In this document: positions 6,700 through 16,204 of the stretch, one piece after another
Numbering within the stretch: the stretch's first letter is position 1
Layout of the letters: the number at the start of each line of letters is the position of its first letter
NCBI RefSeq assembly: GCF_030124145.1
Contig: NZ_JASKMS010000001.1
Coordinates: forward strand, 1-64,000
Origin: Streptomyces sp. 378
GTDB taxonomy: Bacteria > Actinomycetota > Actinomycetes > Streptomycetales > Streptomycetaceae
Length of the DNA stretch: 64,000 bases
Direction of reading: 5' to 3'
Translations under genes and position numbers: made by a program
The notes under the pieces: model-generated
The model's database searches: none
Told to the model about the DNA's origin: nothing
Seen by the model: the letters and a program-made list of their open reading frames with translations, nothing else

Positions 6700-8880
6700 A
6701 TGGCGCCACAGAGCAGCACCGGAGCGGGCGCGGAAGCGGAACTTCCCGAGTACGCCGGGCACTACCGGCTGGAGTCGACTCTGGGCTCCGGGGGCATGGG
6801 TGTGGTGCATCTCGCGCGCAGCACGTCCGGAATGAAGCTGGCGGTGAAGGTCGTCCATGCCGAGTTCGCCAGGGATCCCGAGTTCAGGGGGCGGTTCCGC
6901 CAGGAGGTGGCGGCCGCGCGACAGGTCAGCGGTGCCTTCACCGCGTCCGTCGTCGACGCCGACTCGGAGGCCGAACGGCCGTGGATGGCCACGCTGTTCA
7001 TTCCCGGTCCCACCCTGTCCGAGCATGTGAAGCGGAACGGGGCCATGAGTCCGGCCGCGCTGCGTCGCCTGATGGCCGGACTGGCCGAGGCGCTGCGCGA
7101 CATCCACCGGGTCGGCGTGGTGCACCGGGATCTCAAACCGAGCAACGTGCTCCTCGCCGAGGACGGGCCCAAGGTCATCGACTTCGGCATCTCCCGGCCG
7201 AAGAACAGCGAACTGCGCACCGAGACGGGGAAGTTGATCGGGACCCCGCCGTTCATGGCGCCGGAGCAGTTCCGGCGCCCTCGGGAGGTGGGGCCCGCCG
7301 CCGACGTGTTCGCGCTCGGGTCGGTGATGGTGCACGCGGCCACGGGCCGGGGGCCGTTCGACTCGGACAGCCCGTACGTCGTCGCCTACCAGGTCGTCCA
7401 CGACGAGCCGGATATGACCGGCGTGCCGGAGAATCTCGCGCCGCTCGTGCTGCGGTGTCTCGCCAAAGAGCCCGAGGACCGGCCGACGCCGGACGAGTTG
7501 ATGCGGGAACTGCGGTCCGTCGCGGCTTCGTACGACACACAGACGTTCATACCGGCTCAGCGGACCGGGGACACCGAACGTTCGTGGCCGCCCGCCGGGG
7601 ATGCCGGTCGGGCGGCGGAAGCCGGTCATGCCGTGGAAGCCGGTCACGCGGCGGACGCCGGTCACGCGGCGGAGACCGGTCGTGTGGCGAAAGCCGGTCG
7701 TGGCAGGGGGCGGCGGCTCGGCAGGCGGGCGGTCCTGGGAGCCGGGGCGTTCGGTCTGGCCGTCGTCGGTGCTCTGGTCTCACTCCCGCTGCTCGACGCT
7801 GCCGGCGGCTCACCGCGTCCCGCCGCCCCGCGGACCACGTCCGCCGCGTTCAGCGGGTGGCAGACGACACCGGCGTCCGGAGACAGCGCACCCCTGTGCT
7901 CCCACGGCACCGGACGGCTGCTCTGCGCCACGTCCGGACTCGTCTTCGCCCTGGATCCGTCCGACGGGCACCTGTTGTGGCGGCACCCCGTCGGCAAGGG
8001 GCCCCGGAAGGGACCGCCGGTGCTGGTCGGTGGACTCGTCCAGCCCTCGACGGGCCGGGGGCATCGCCTGGAGGCACTCGATCCGGCCTCGGGCAAGGCG
8101 CGCTGGCAGCGGGACGTGCCCGAGGCCGGCAGTGCGGTGTACGCCGGCGGCATGCTCCTGGTCAGGGATGCCCAGGGGAAGGTCACCGGCGTGGACGGCG
8201 CCACCGGTGACCCGCGGTGGAGTCACCGGATCCCTGGCCATGAGGTGCCGTACTTCGCCACGTTCACCGGTGACCCGCTGGCGTACGCCACCAGCGCGTC
8301 GACGGACGGGGAGAGCACCCGGCTCAGCGTGGTGGATCCGCGGACGGGTGACGTGCGGTCGGACGCCCGGCTCGACGGGACGCTGGAGCCCTTCGGCGCG
8401 ACGGACGGATCGGTGTTTCTCCTGTCGGTCGACGCGACGCACGGCGACGCCCGTGCCGTGGTCCGCTACACCCCGGCGACGGGTGAGACCCGACGGGTGC
8501 CCCTCGCCGTCCCCCTCCAGCAGGCCCATGGCGCCGTGCGCGGGAACCTCGCCTTTCTCATGGGGACCGGGGGATCGCTGGTGGCCGTCGATGTCGAGGC
8601 GCGCCGGCAGGTGTGGAGCCTGGAGACGGGAATCCTGCGGGGATCCACCCCGGTCGTCGGTGACGGGTATGTCTACGTCACGGCGCCGGACGGGCGGCTG
8701 CTCGCCGTCGACGCGCGGCGCGGGAAGCTCGCCGGGCAGACGCCTCCCCGGCTGGGTGACCGGTCGGACCGGGTCCCGGCCTCGCTCCCCGAGCCCGTGC
8801 TCGTGCGGGACCGGGTCTACGGCAGTGCGCCGGACGGGAGCGTCTTCGCCGTCAACGGGCGCGATCCGGCCGCCTGGTAG
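6700..8880 (+). CDS. Membrane Ser/Thr protein kinase with PQQ/beta-propeller sensor domain
   Basis: Hanks-type kinase of 726 residues. The glycine loop is GSGGMG (29-34), invariant Lys is K50, the catalytic loop is HRDLKPSN (142-149) with D144, DFG is at 161-163 and APE at 187-189. A low-complexity linker (302-335) of hexapeptide repeats leads to a basic stretch and one membrane span (about 345-366). Residues 390-726 form PQQ-type repeats with W-x-G/VDAxxG patterns, expected outside the cell. The layout implies signal sensing by the propeller and phosphorylation of cytoplasmic targets; the ligand is unknown. A TAGGCT hexamer at 6651-6656 is a plausible -10. Confidence 0.93.
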   Translation: MAPQSSTGAGAEAELPEYAGHYRLESTLGSGGMGVVHLARSTSGMKLAVKVVHAEFARDPEFRGRFRQEVAAARQVSGAFTASVVDADSEAERPWMATLFIPGPTLSEHVKRNGAMSPAALRRLMAGLAEALRDIHRVGVVHRDLKPSNVLLAEDGPKVIDFGISRPKNSELRTETGKLIGTPPFMAPEQFRRPREVGPAADVFALGSVMVHAATGRGPFDSDSPYVVAYQVVHDEPDMTGVPENLAPLVLRCLAKEPEDRPTPDELMRELRSVAASYDTQTFIPAQRTGDTERSWPPAGDAGRAAEAGHAVEAGHAADAGHAAETGRVAKAGRGRGRRLGRRAVLGAGAFGLAVVGALVSLPLLDAAGGSPRPAAPRTTSAAFSGWQTTPASGDSAPLCSHGTGRLLCATSGLVFALDPSDGHLLWRHPVGKGPRKGPPVLVGGLVQPSTGRGHRLEALDPASGKARWQRDVPEAGSAVYAGGMLLVRDAQGKVTGVDGATGDPRWSHRIPGHEVPYFATFTGDPLAYATSASTDGESTRLSVVDPRTGDVRSDARLDGTLEPFGATDGSVFLLSVDATHGDARAVVRYTPATGETRRVPLAVPLQQAHGAVRGNLAFLMGTGGSLVAVDVEARRQVWSLETGILRGSTPVVGDGYVYVTAPDGRLLAVDARRGKLAGQTPPRLGDRSDRVPASLPEPVLVRDRVYGSAPDGSVFAVNGRDPAAW
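7603..7704 (+). repeat. 18-nt tandem repeats inside the kinase linker
   Basis: Five copies plus a partial unit of an 18-nt repeat start at 7603, 7621, 7639, 7657, 7675 and 7693. They encode AGRAAE, AGHAVE, AGHAAD, AGHAAE, TGRVAK and AGRG. The repeat is in frame and lies between the kinase domain and the membrane span, so copy number could vary between strains by slippage without breaking the frame. Confidence 0.9.
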
Positions 8881-8894
8881 CCGGCGGGCATGCG

Positions 8895-8929
8895 CGAGGG
8901 CCGCCCCCGGCAATGGGAGGCGGCCCTCG
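8895..8929. terminator. Bidirectional hairpin between kinase and ilvD
   Basis: A perfect 11-bp stem CGAGGGCCGCC (8895-8905) pairs with GGCGGCCCTCG (8919-8929) around a 13-nt loop. It sits between convergent genes and could stop transcription from both sides; no long U-tract follows. Confidence 0.75.
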
Positions 8930-8942
8930 GTGCGAGAAGGGG

Positions 8943-10796
8943 TCAGGCGAGCTTCGACACGTCCCGCACGGCGCCCTTGTCCGCGCTGGTCGCCATCGCC
9001 GCGTAGGCGCGCAGCGCCGCCGAGACCTTGCGCTCGCGGTTCTTCGGGGCGTACACGCCGTTCAGCGCCTGCTCGCGGCGGGCCAGCTCGGCGTCGTCCA
9101 CCAGCAGCTCGATGGAACGGTTCGGGATGTCGATGCGGATGCGGTCGCCGTCCTCGACCAGGGCGATGGTGCCGCCCGCGGCCGCCTCGGGCGAGGCGTG
9201 GCCGATGGAGAGGCCGGAGGTGCCGCCGGAGAAGCGGCCGTCCGTGACCAGCGCGCAGGTCTTCCCCAGGCCGCGGCCCTTCAGGTACGAGGTCGGGTAG
9301 AGCATCTCCTGCATGCCGGGGCCGCCCTTGGGGCCCTCGTAGCGGATGACGACGACGTCGCCGTCCTTGACCTGCTGGGTGAGGATCTTCTGGACGGCCT
9401 CCTCCTGCGACTCGCAGACGACCGCCGGGCCCTCGAAGGTCCAGATGGACTCGTCGACGCCGGCCGTCTTCACGACGCAGCCGTCCACGGCCAGGTTGCC
9501 CTTGAGGACCGCGAGGCCGCCGTCCTTGGAGTAGGCGTGCTCGGCGGAGCGGATGCAACCGCCCTCGGCGTCCTCGTCCAGGGCCTCCCAGCGCTCGGAC
9601 TGGGAGAAGGCCTCGGCGGAGCGGACGCAGCCTGGGGCCGCGTGCCACAGCTCGACGGCCTTCGCGGAGGGGGAGCCACCGCGCACGTCCCAGGTCTTGA
9701 GCCAGTCGGCGAGGGACGGGCTGTGCACGGAGTGGACGTCCTCGTTGAGCAGGCCGGCCCGGTGCAGCTCGCCGAGCAGGGCGGGGATGCCGCCGGCGCG
9801 GTGCACGTCCTCCATGTAGTACGTGCGGTCCTTGGCGACGTTCGGGGCGACCTTGGCCAGGCACGGCACGCGGCGCGAGACCGCGTTGATCTCGTCCAGG
9901 CCGAAGGGGACGCCCGCCTCCTGGGCGGCGGCCAGCAGGTGCAGGATCGTGTTGGTGGAGCCGCCCATGGCGATGTCGAGGGCCATGGCGTTCTCGAAGG
10001 CCGCGAAGGACGCCACGCTGCGGGGCAGGACCGTCTCGTCGTCCTGCTCGTAGTAGCGGCGGGTGATGTCCATGACCGTCTGCGCCGCGTCGACGTACAG
10101 CTGCTTGCGGGCGGTGTGGGTGGCGAGGACCGAGCCGTTGCCGGGGAGGGAGAGGCCGATGGCCTCGGTCAGGCAGTTCATCGAGTTGGCGGTGAACATA
10201 CCCGAACAGGAGCCACAGGTCGGACAGGCGTTCTCCTCGATGCGGAGGATGTCCTCGTCCGAGATCTTGTCGTTCACGGCGTCGGAGATCGCGTCGACCA
10301 GGTCGAGCGTGCGGACCGTGCCGTCGACGAGGGTGGCGCGGCCGGACTCCATCGGGCCGCCGGAGACGAACACGGTGGGGATGTTCAGCCGCAGGGCCGC
10401 GTTCAGCATGCCCGGGGTGATCTTGTCGCAGTTGGAGATGCAGATCAGGGCGTCGGCGCAGTGCGCCTCGACCATGTACTCCACGCTGTCCGCGATCAGG
10501 TCGCGGGAGGGCAGGGAGTAGAGCATGCCGCCGTGGCCCATGGCGATGCCGTCGTCGACGGCGATCGTGTTGAACTCGCGCGGGATGCCGCCGGCCGCGA
10601 CGACCGCCTCGCTGACGATCCGGCCGACCGGCGCCAGGTGCGTGTGCCCCGGCACGAACTCCGTGAAGCTGTTGGCGACCGCGATGATCGGCTTGCGGCC
10701 GATGTCCGCACCCGGTACACCGGAGGCGCGCATCAGGGCGCGGGCGCCCGCCATGTTGCGGCCGTGGGTGACTGTGCGGGACCTCAGCTCGGGCAT
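8943..10796 (-). CDS. ilvD: Dihydroxy-acid dehydratase
   Basis: Iron-sulfur enzyme of valine/leucine/isoleucine and pantothenate precursor synthesis. It dehydrates 2,3-dihydroxy-isovalerate and -methylvalerate to the 2-oxo acids. The full-length 617-residue protein shows the family signatures [10 protein letters not shown] (about residue 122) and [16 protein letters not shown] (about 195) with cluster-ligand cysteines, and GRFSGGTSG near residue 515. The conserved ending is typical. It is convergent with the kinase gene and about 140 bp downstream of the TetR gene. Confidence 0.97.
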   Translation of the reverse strand: MPELRSRTVTHGRNMAGARALMRASGVPGADIGRKPIIAVANSFTEFVPGHTHLAPVGRIVSEAVVAAGGIPREFNTIAVDDGIAMGHGGMLYSLPSRDLIADSVEYMVEAHCADALICISNCDKITPGMLNAALRLNIPTVFVSGGPMESGRATLVDGTVRTLDLVDAISDAVNDKISDEDILRIEENACPTCGSCSGMFTANSMNCLTEAIGLSLPGNGSVLATHTARKQLYVDAAQTVMDITRRYYEQDDETVLPRSVASFAAFENAMALDIAMGGSTNTILHLLAAAQEAGVPFGLDEINAVSRRVPCLAKVAPNVAKDRTYYMEDVHRAGGIPALLGELHRAGLLNEDVHSVHSPSLADWLKTWDVRGGSPSAKAVELWHAAPGCVRSAEAFSQSERWEALDEDAEGGCIRSAEHAYSKDGGLAVLKGNLAVDGCVVKTAGVDESIWTFEGPAVVCESQEEAVQKILTQQVKDGDVVVIRYEGPKGGPGMQEMLYPTSYLKGRGLGKTCALVTDGRFSGGTSGLSIGHASPEAAAGGTIALVEDGDRIRIDIPNRSIELLVDDAELARREQALNGVYAPKNRERKVSAALRAYAAMATSADKGAVRDVSKLA

Positions 10797-10937
10797 CGTC
10801 GCTCGCTCCTTCGACAGACGGCGTCAGAGGATTCGGAGATTTCTGACTGCTACCGAGCGTACGCCCGTCTTCCAGTGGGCGGGACGGAGTGTCCGGAATG
10901 CGGGATGGCCGTCTCGGACGACGTCACCCGGCGGGCC

Positions 10938-11564
10938 TCACGGATCGGTCAGATGTCCCTGGACGACCGGGGCCAGCCGCGCGATGACCTCCTCCGGGTC
11001 CGCCGAGGCAAGCGGCTCGACCTTGATGACATACCGCAGGATGGCGGTTCCCACGAGCTGGGCGGCCGCCAGTTCGGCCCGCAGCTCGGCGTCCGGCAGC
11101 TCCAGCCGTACGGCGATGCGGCGCAGCACCTGCGTGGCGACGATCCGCCGGAAGACGGCCGCCGCCGTGTCGTTCGTGAGGGCGGAGCGGACGACTGCCA
11201 GCAGGGGCGCGCGGGTCGCCGGGTTCTCCCAGACGCCGAAGAAGAAGCGGGCCAGGCGCTCCCCCACCCCGTCGAGCGGGCCCTCCTCGATGGCCTGGGG
11301 GGCCTGCAGGACCGGCCCGAAGGACTGGGTGATCGCCGCCTCGAAGACCTGCTCCTTGGTGCCGAAGTAGTGGTGCACGAGGGCCGAGTCGACGCCGGCG
11401 GACTTGGCGATGCCGCGCACGGACGTCTTCTCGTAGCCGCGCTCGGAGAACTCGTCGCGGGCGGCGGTCAGGATGCGGTCGCGGGTGTCGGCCGCCGCGG
11501 TGCGCGGGGGGCGGCCGCGGCGGCGGGCGGCGGGGCCGGTGCCGGCCGGTGGCCGGTCGGTCAT
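10938..11564 (-). CDS. TetR-family transcriptional regulator
   Basis: A 208-residue repressor-type protein. The N-terminal helix-turn-helix is clear: [20 protein letters not shown], then [20 protein letters not shown], at about residues 30-70. The C-terminal ligand domain is all-helical with a [16 protein letters not shown] segment and has no recognised ligand. Its ATG overlaps the stop of the TIM-barrel gene (ATGA, 4 bp), so both are co-translated. It may regulate that operon or the neighbouring ilvD; no operator is obvious. Confidence 0.92.
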   Translation of the reverse strand: MTDRPPAGTGPAARRRGRPPRTAAADTRDRILTAARDEFSERGYEKTSVRGIAKSAGVDSALVHHYFGTKEQVFEAAITQSFGPVLQAPQAIEEGPLDGVGERLARFFFGVWENPATRAPLLAVVRSALTNDTAAAVFRRIVATQVLRRIAVRLELPDAELRAELAAAQLVGTAILRYVIKVEPLASADPEEVIARLAPVVQGHLTDP

Positions 11565-12385
11565 CGGCGCGGCACCCGCGCCGCCGAGGCCAGGTGCAGG
11601 CGGGTGAAGGCCAGGGCCTCCGCCAGGTCGGCCTCGCGCTCCGCGCTCGACATCGCGCGGCGGGTGTTGACCTCGATGACGACGTGCCCGTCGAAGCCGG
11701 TCCGGGCGAGCCGCTCCAGCAGCTCCGCGCAGGGCTGGGTGCCGCGGCCGGGCACCAGGTGCTCGTCCTTCGCGGAGCCCCGGCCGTCGGCGAGGTGGAC
11801 GTGGCCGAGGCGGTCCCCCATGCGGTCGACCATGTCCAGCGCGTCGGAGCGGGCCGTCGCGGTGTGGCTGAGGTCGATCGTGAAGTGCCGGTAGTCGTCC
11901 TTCGTCACGTCCCAGTCGGGGGCGTACGCGAGCATCTCGCGGTCGCGGTAGCGCCAGGGGTACATGTTCTCGACGGCGAACCGTACGTCCGTCTCGTTCG
12001 CCATGCGCCAGATGCCGGAGACGAAGTCCCGGGCGTACTGGCGCTGCCAGCGGAAAGGGGGGTGGACGACGACCGTGCTCGCTTCGAGCTTCTCGGCGGC
12101 CGCGCGGGCCCGCTGGAGCTTGGTCCAGGGGTCGGTGGACCAGACGCGCTGCGTGATCAGCAGACAGGGGGCGTGCACGGCCAGGATCGGGATCCGGTGG
12201 TAGTCGCTGAGTCTGCGCAGGGCCTCGATGTCCTGGCTGACCGGGTCGGTCCAGACCATGACCTCGACTCCGTCGTAACCGAGGCGCGCGGCGATCTCGA
12301 AGGCCGTGGCCGTCGACTCCGGGTAGACCGAGGCCGTCGACAGGGCGACCTTCGCGTCCGGGATCTTCACGGCTGGCTCTGCCAT
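11561..12385 (-). CDS. Sugar phosphate isomerase/epimerase-like TIM barrel protein
   Basis: A 274-residue member of the AP endonuclease 2 / xylose isomerase-like TIM-barrel superfamily. Metal-ligand positions are visible in VHPPF (about residue 106), FAVENMYPW (about 136), IDLSHTA (about 170), GHVHLADG (about 190) and the terminal VVIEVNTR (about 240). These enzymes use divalent metals on sugars or hydroxy-acids; the substrate is unknown. The start ATG 12385 has no SD, but a TAATCT hexamer ends 7 nt before it, suggesting a leaderless mRNA. First gene of an operon with the TetR regulator. Confidence 0.87.
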   Translation of the reverse strand: MAEPAVKIPDAKVALSTASVYPESTATAFEIAARLGYDGVEVMVWTDPVSQDIEALRRLSDYHRIPILAVHAPCLLITQRVWSTDPWTKLQRARAAAEKLEASTVVVHPPFRWQRQYARDFVSGIWRMANETDVRFAVENMYPWRYRDREMLAYAPDWDVTKDDYRHFTIDLSHTATARSDALDMVDRMGDRLGHVHLADGRGSAKDEHLVPGRGTQPCAELLERLARTGFDGHVVIEVNTRRAMSSAEREADLAEALAFTRLHLASAARVPRR

Positions 12386-12467
12386 GCAGGACAGATTACG
12401 GGGTGTGGTCGGGGTGAGGTGGGGGGCCTCTTCGCCGTTGTGGTGTTTGCCATAGCGGCCGGGTCTC

Positions 12468-13400
12468 CTACACGGACTCCATGTGATCCAGGCGACGCAG
12501 GATCACGCCCTCCCGCAGCGCCCAGGGGCATATGTCGACGCGCTCCACGCCGAAGAGGTCCATCGCGGCCTCGGCCACCAGGGCGCCCGCCAGGAGCTGG
12601 CCGGCCCTGCCCTCCGACACGCCGGGCAGCTCCGCGCGCTCCCGCTCCGTCATGGCGGCCAGGCGCGGGACCCAGCCCTCCAGGGACTCCCGCTTGAGCT
12701 CGCGCTGGACGTAGAGGCCTTCGGCGGAGCGGGCCGCGCCGGCGATGCGGGCCAGCTGCTTGAACGTCTTGGACGTGGCGACGACGTGGTCGGGGGCGCC
12801 GAAGCGGCTGAACTCGCCGACCGTGCGGGCGATCTCGGTGCGGACGTGGCGGCGCAGGGCCCGGACGTCGGCCGGGTCGGGCGGGTCACCGGGCAGCCAG
12901 CCTGCGGTGAGGCGGCCGGCGCCCAGCGGCAGCGAGGCGGCAGCGTCGGGCTCCTCGTCCATGCCGTAGGCGATCTCCAGGGAGCCGCCGCCGATGTCCA
13001 GGACCAGCAGCTTTCCGGCCGACCAGCCGAACCAGCGGCGGGCGGCGAGGAAGGTGAGGCGGGCCTCCTCCTCGCCGGTGAGGACCTGGAGCTCGACGCC
13101 GGTCTCGGTGCGTACCCGCGCGAGGACGTCGTCGGCGTTGCCGGCCTCGCGGACGGCGGAGGTGGCGAAGGGCAGCATCTCCTCGACGCCCTTGTCCTCG
13201 GCGGCCTGAAGCGCCTCGTGGATGACCGAGACCAGCCGGTCGACGCCGTGCGGGCCGATCGCGCCGTCCTCTTCGAGGAGCTGGGCGAGGCGCAGTTCCG
13301 CCTTGTGCGAGTGCGCGGGCAACGGGCACGCGCCGGGATGCGCGTCCACCACGAGCAGATGCACCGTGTTCGATCCCACGTCGAGGACACCGAGTCTCAT
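12468..13400 (-). CDS. Ppx/GppA family phosphatase (exopolyphosphatase-like)
   Basis: A 310-residue single-module Ppx/GppA protein of the actinobacterial type (shorter than E. coli Ppx). It has the actin-like ATPase phosphate loop [12 protein letters not shown] at residues 5-16 and the second loop [14 protein letters not shown] near residue 140. Family members hydrolyse polyphosphate or pppGpp; which activity applies is not decidable here. ATG 13400 is chosen because it begins exactly at the conserved fold and lies 7 nt after a TAGCGT hexamer (leaderless). Divergent from the gene at 13472. Confidence 0.92.
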   Translation of the reverse strand: MRLGVLDVGSNTVHLLVVDAHPGACPLPAHSHKAELRLAQLLEEDGAIGPHGVDRLVSVIHEALQAAEDKGVEEMLPFATSAVREAGNADDVLARVRTETGVELQVLTGEEEARLTFLAARRWFGWSAGKLLVLDIGGGSLEIAYGMDEEPDAAASLPLGAGRLTAGWLPGDPPDPADVRALRRHVRTEIARTVGEFSRFGAPDHVVATSKTFKQLARIAGAARSAEGLYVQRELKRESLEGWVPRLAAMTERERAELPGVSEGRAGQLLAGALVAEAAMDLFGVERVDICPWALREGVILRRLDHMESV

Positions 13401-13471
13401 GTACGGCACGCTACTGCCCACGGGGCCGTCCGCCGTCCTCGGCGGGGGTACAAGGCCCGTACCCTGGACTC

Positions 13472-14269
13472 GTGCCAAAGACGAAAAAGGCGAAGCGCGA
13501 CAAATCACCGGGCCTCGTCCCCGACGAGAAGGGGCTCGACTTCGCTCGCGCGTGGGTGGAGTTTCCTGATCCGGCGGACGACGAGCAGGTCTTCCGCTGC
13601 GATCTGACATGGCTGACCTCTCGCTGGAACTGCATCTTCGGCAGCGGCTGCCAGGGCATCCAGGCGGGCCGCGCGGACGACGGGTGCTGCACCCTGGGTG
13701 CCCACTTCTCCGACGAGGACGACGAGAAGCGTGTCGCCGAGCACGTGGCCAGGCTCACGCCGGACATCTGGCAGCACCACGCCGAGGGCACGCGGGGCGG
13801 CTGGGTCTCCGAGGACGAGGACGGCGAACGGCAGACGCGGCCCTTCCAGGGCTCGTGCATCTTCCAGAACCGGCCCGGCTTCCCGGGCGGCATGGGCTGC
13901 TCGCTGCACATCCTCGCCCTGAAGGAGGGCCGCGAGCCGCTGGAGACCAAGCCGGACGTGTGCTGGCAACTGCCGGTGCGCCGGACGTACGAGTGGATCG
14001 ACCGGCCCGACGACACCCGCGTCCTCCAGGTGTCGATCGGCGAGTACGACCGCCGGGGCTGGGGCCCGGGCGGCCACGACCTGCACTGGTGGTGCACGTC
14101 GGCGACCTCGGCGCACGGCGCGGGCGATCCCGTCTACGTCTCCTACCGCCCGGAGCTGATCGAGCTGATGGGCAAGGCCGGCTACGACCGGCTGGTCGAG
14201 CTGTGCGAGGAGCGGCTGGCCTCCCAGCTGCCGTTGCTGGCCCCCCACCCCGCGGATCCGGTCACCTGA
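13472..14269 (+). CDS. Conserved cysteine-rich protein of unknown function
   Basis: A 265-residue cytoplasmic protein with a basic N-terminus. Nine cysteines (43, 54, 60, 72, 73, 129, 143, 164, 208) are spread in a pattern recalling the CxxxCC-type metal/Fe-S binding families such as DUF3109 or YkgJ, but I cannot confirm membership. The middle has many Trp/His/Asp residues. The GTG start lies 6 nt after a TACCCT hexamer, suggesting a leaderless transcript. The gene faces the next gene, with 7 bp between stops. No function is proposed beyond possible metal binding. Confidence 0.85.
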   Translation: MPKTKKAKRDKSPGLVPDEKGLDFARAWVEFPDPADDEQVFRCDLTWLTSRWNCIFGSGCQGIQAGRADDGCCTLGAHFSDEDDEKRVAEHVARLTPDIWQHHAEGTRGGWVSEDEDGERQTRPFQGSCIFQNRPGFPGGMGCSLHILALKEGREPLETKPDVCWQLPVRRTYEWIDRPDDTRVLQVSIGEYDRRGWGPGGHDLHWWCTSATSAHGAGDPVYVSYRPELIELMGKAGYDRLVELCEERLASQLPLLAPHPADPVT

Positions 14270-14276
14270 GCGTCGG

Positions 14277-15986
14277 CTACGACGTGGCCGGGCTCGGGTC
14301 GCCGCTGTCCGAGGGCGGTGGCGTGGAGCCCGTCGGATCGGTCGGGCCCGCGTCCGTGGGCGTGGGCTCCGGGTCGGGCGACGGGGGCGGGGTGGTCGGC
14401 GTCGGGTCCGGGTCCGGGGCTGAGGTCGTGGGCGTCGGATCGGGCCGGGGCGGACCCGGGTCGCCCGGACCGCTGGGCCGGGGATCCGGACCGGGGCCGG
14501 AAGGGCTGGGCGCGGTGCCGTAGCCCTCGATGTGGACGACGACGCCCACCGGTGCGACCGCCACGCGCGCCTGCCAGGGGCCGGCGGGCTCCCGCAGAGG
14601 GTCGACGTACACCTTGATCGTCAACGACTCGCCCGGTCCGAGCGTTCCCGACGACTGGCTGAGGTAGAGCCACGGGGCTCCCGTGGACGCCGACCAGCGG
14701 ACCGGGGCGGGGCCGGTGGCGGTCAGGGTGACGAGGGTGGTGTCGCCGCTGTTGTCCGCCGTGACCTCCAGGGCGGTCGTGCGGCCGGCTCCCGCGACGC
14801 CGATGACCTCCACGGAGACATCGGCCTTGCCGTCCTCGCCGAAGCGGGGACCGGGCCGGGTGCTCGCGTTGCCGGTGTTCTCGTAGCCGCCGCCCGCCAT
14901 CTCACCGTCCAGGCCGAACGGGTCGTCCGCCTCACGCGCGGAGGACGAGCGGTCGTTGTGGCCCTCGCCGATCGGGGTGCCCCGGTAGGCCGCCCACAGG
15001 GCGAGCACGGGGGCGGCGACGACGGTGGCGACCACGGTCGTGGTGATGGCACGCGCGCGAAGGCGGTCCCTGCGGGCGGCGTGGTCCTTGGGGTCCATCG
15101 GGAACCCGCGCCGGTCGAAGCGGGGTGTGACACCGCGCGGATGGTGCGCCATGGCGATGTGCAGGGCCGCCCGGGGTGCCGGCAGGACGGGCAGTTCGGC
15201 GGGCGTGACGCTGGTGCCGGGCCAGCGGCCGGGGACGGCGCGCTCGGCGGTGCGGCGGCAGCGCGGGCAGTCGTCGACGTGCCGGACGAGTTCGCGGCGC
15301 AGGGCCGTGCCGAGCACGAGCCGGTCGTCGCCGGCGAAGTGCGCCACGCTCGGGCACGCCCCGGTCTCGACCACGGCGAGGGCCGCACGCGTGCGTTCCA
15401 CCTCGCAGGCGGCGGAGGCCAGCAGATCACGGGCGGCGGCCGGGTCCATGCCGAGGACGGCGGCGACCTCGCGGGCGGCGAGGTGGTGGCGCACGGCCAG
15501 TTCGAGCGCCTCCCGCTGCTCCGGGGTGGTGCCGGCGGCCTCCGGCCAGGCGAGCAGGGCCAGTTCGCGACGGCGCCGCTCCTGGACCTCCTCGGAGGGG
15601 GCCGGGGCGGCCGAGCGGTCGGGGTGCTGTCGCCCGGTGCGGCCCGCGGCGTGGCCGCTCTGACGTTTCTGCTTGGCCTCGGCCAGCTTGCGCAGGCACG
15701 CCCAGCGGGCCATCGCGTACAGCCAGGCCCTGCGGTCCGCGGGTGCCTCCGGGACGTGCCGGCCGCGGCGCTCGGCGAGCGCGAGGACCTCGCCCAGGGC
15801 GGCGGTCGCGGCCTCGTGGTCGCACAGCACGGACAGGCAGTAGGTGAACAGGCCGTCCAGGTAGGGCTCGTAGCGTGCCGGCGGACGCTGCGCCAGTGTG
15901 CGCGCAGCCCCGCGGTCACGCGCTTCCCGGTGCGCCCGGTGCGCGCCGGCCGTGCGGGTCGAGATCTCCGGAGTACTGCTCGTCAT
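14277..15986 (-). CDS. Sigma-70-like / zinc-finger / TM / BACON domain fusion protein
   Basis: A 569-residue protein with several parts. Residues 35-205 resemble an ECF sigma factor: a region-2-like helical segment with ALGEVLALAERR and RAWLYAMARWA, then a region-4-like helix LAAREVAAVLGMDPAAARDLL. An anti-sigma-like HxxxCxxC motif lies at H236, C240, C243. One membrane span is at about 312-333. Residues about 390-485 form a BACON-like beta-sandwich, followed by a long Pro/Asp/Thr tail. The topology implies a membrane-tethered sigma-like cytoplasmic part and an outside carbohydrate- or mucin-binding part. Whether it really directs RNA polymerase is unknown; the sigma resemblance is inferred from motifs. 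Confidence 0.82.
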   Translation of the reverse strand: MTSSTPEISTRTAGAHRAHREARDRGAARTLAQRPPARYEPYLDGLFTYCLSVLCDHEAATAALGEVLALAERRGRHVPEAPADRRAWLYAMARWACLRKLAEAKQKRQSGHAAGRTGRQHPDRSAAPAPSEEVQERRRRELALLAWPEAAGTTPEQREALELAVRHHLAAREVAAVLGMDPAAARDLLASAACEVERTRAALAVVETGACPSVAHFAGDDRLVLGTALRRELVRHVDDCPRCRRTAERAVPGRWPGTSVTPAELPVLPAPRAALHIAMAHHPRGVTPRFDRRGFPMDPKDHAARRDRLRARAITTTVVATVVAAPVLALWAAYRGTPIGEGHNDRSSSAREADDPFGLDGEMAGGGYENTGNASTRPGPRFGEDGKADVSVEVIGVAGAGRTTALEVTADNSGDTTLVTLTATGPAPVRWSASTGAPWLYLSQSSGTLGPGESLTIKVYVDPLREPAGPWQARVAVAPVGVVVHIEGYGTAPSPSGPGPDPRPSGPGDPGPPRPDPTPTTSAPDPDPTPTTPPPSPDPEPTPTDAGPTDPTGSTPPPSDSGDPSPATS

Positions 15987-16142
15987 TCGGCGACCGTAGG
16001 GGGCCGGGAGTGGCACCTTCCGTCGGCTTGAGCACATTTAACCCGTACGGGTGAAACGATCCCTCAAACGGGGACATGAACCGGTGGTTCCACGGCTGGC
16101 GCGGGGTGGCGGACCCCTGGCGCGCAGCCGGCCGCCGTCGGT

Positions 16143-16197
16143 CCGTCCCCGCGATGTCTCGGCCCGTCCCCGCGATGTCAGTGCCGGCGGCTACGGT
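16143..16197 (+). promoter_or_regulatory. DNA-damage type (RecA-NDp/PafBC-like) promoter of radA
   Basis: TGTCAGTG at 16176-16183 is followed by exactly 8 nt and TACGGT at 16192-16197. This matches the actinobacterial SOS-independent damage promoter consensus tTGTCRGTG-N8-TAnnnT known from mycobacteria. The ATG of radA begins 7 nt after the -10, giving a leaderless mRNA. A 16-nt direct repeat CCGTCCCCGCGATGTC occurs at 16143-16158 and 16164-16179, 21 bp apart (two helical turns). The second copy overlaps the -35-like element, so it may be an activator site. Confidence 0.72.
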
Positions 16198-16204
16198 TTC
16201 GTCC

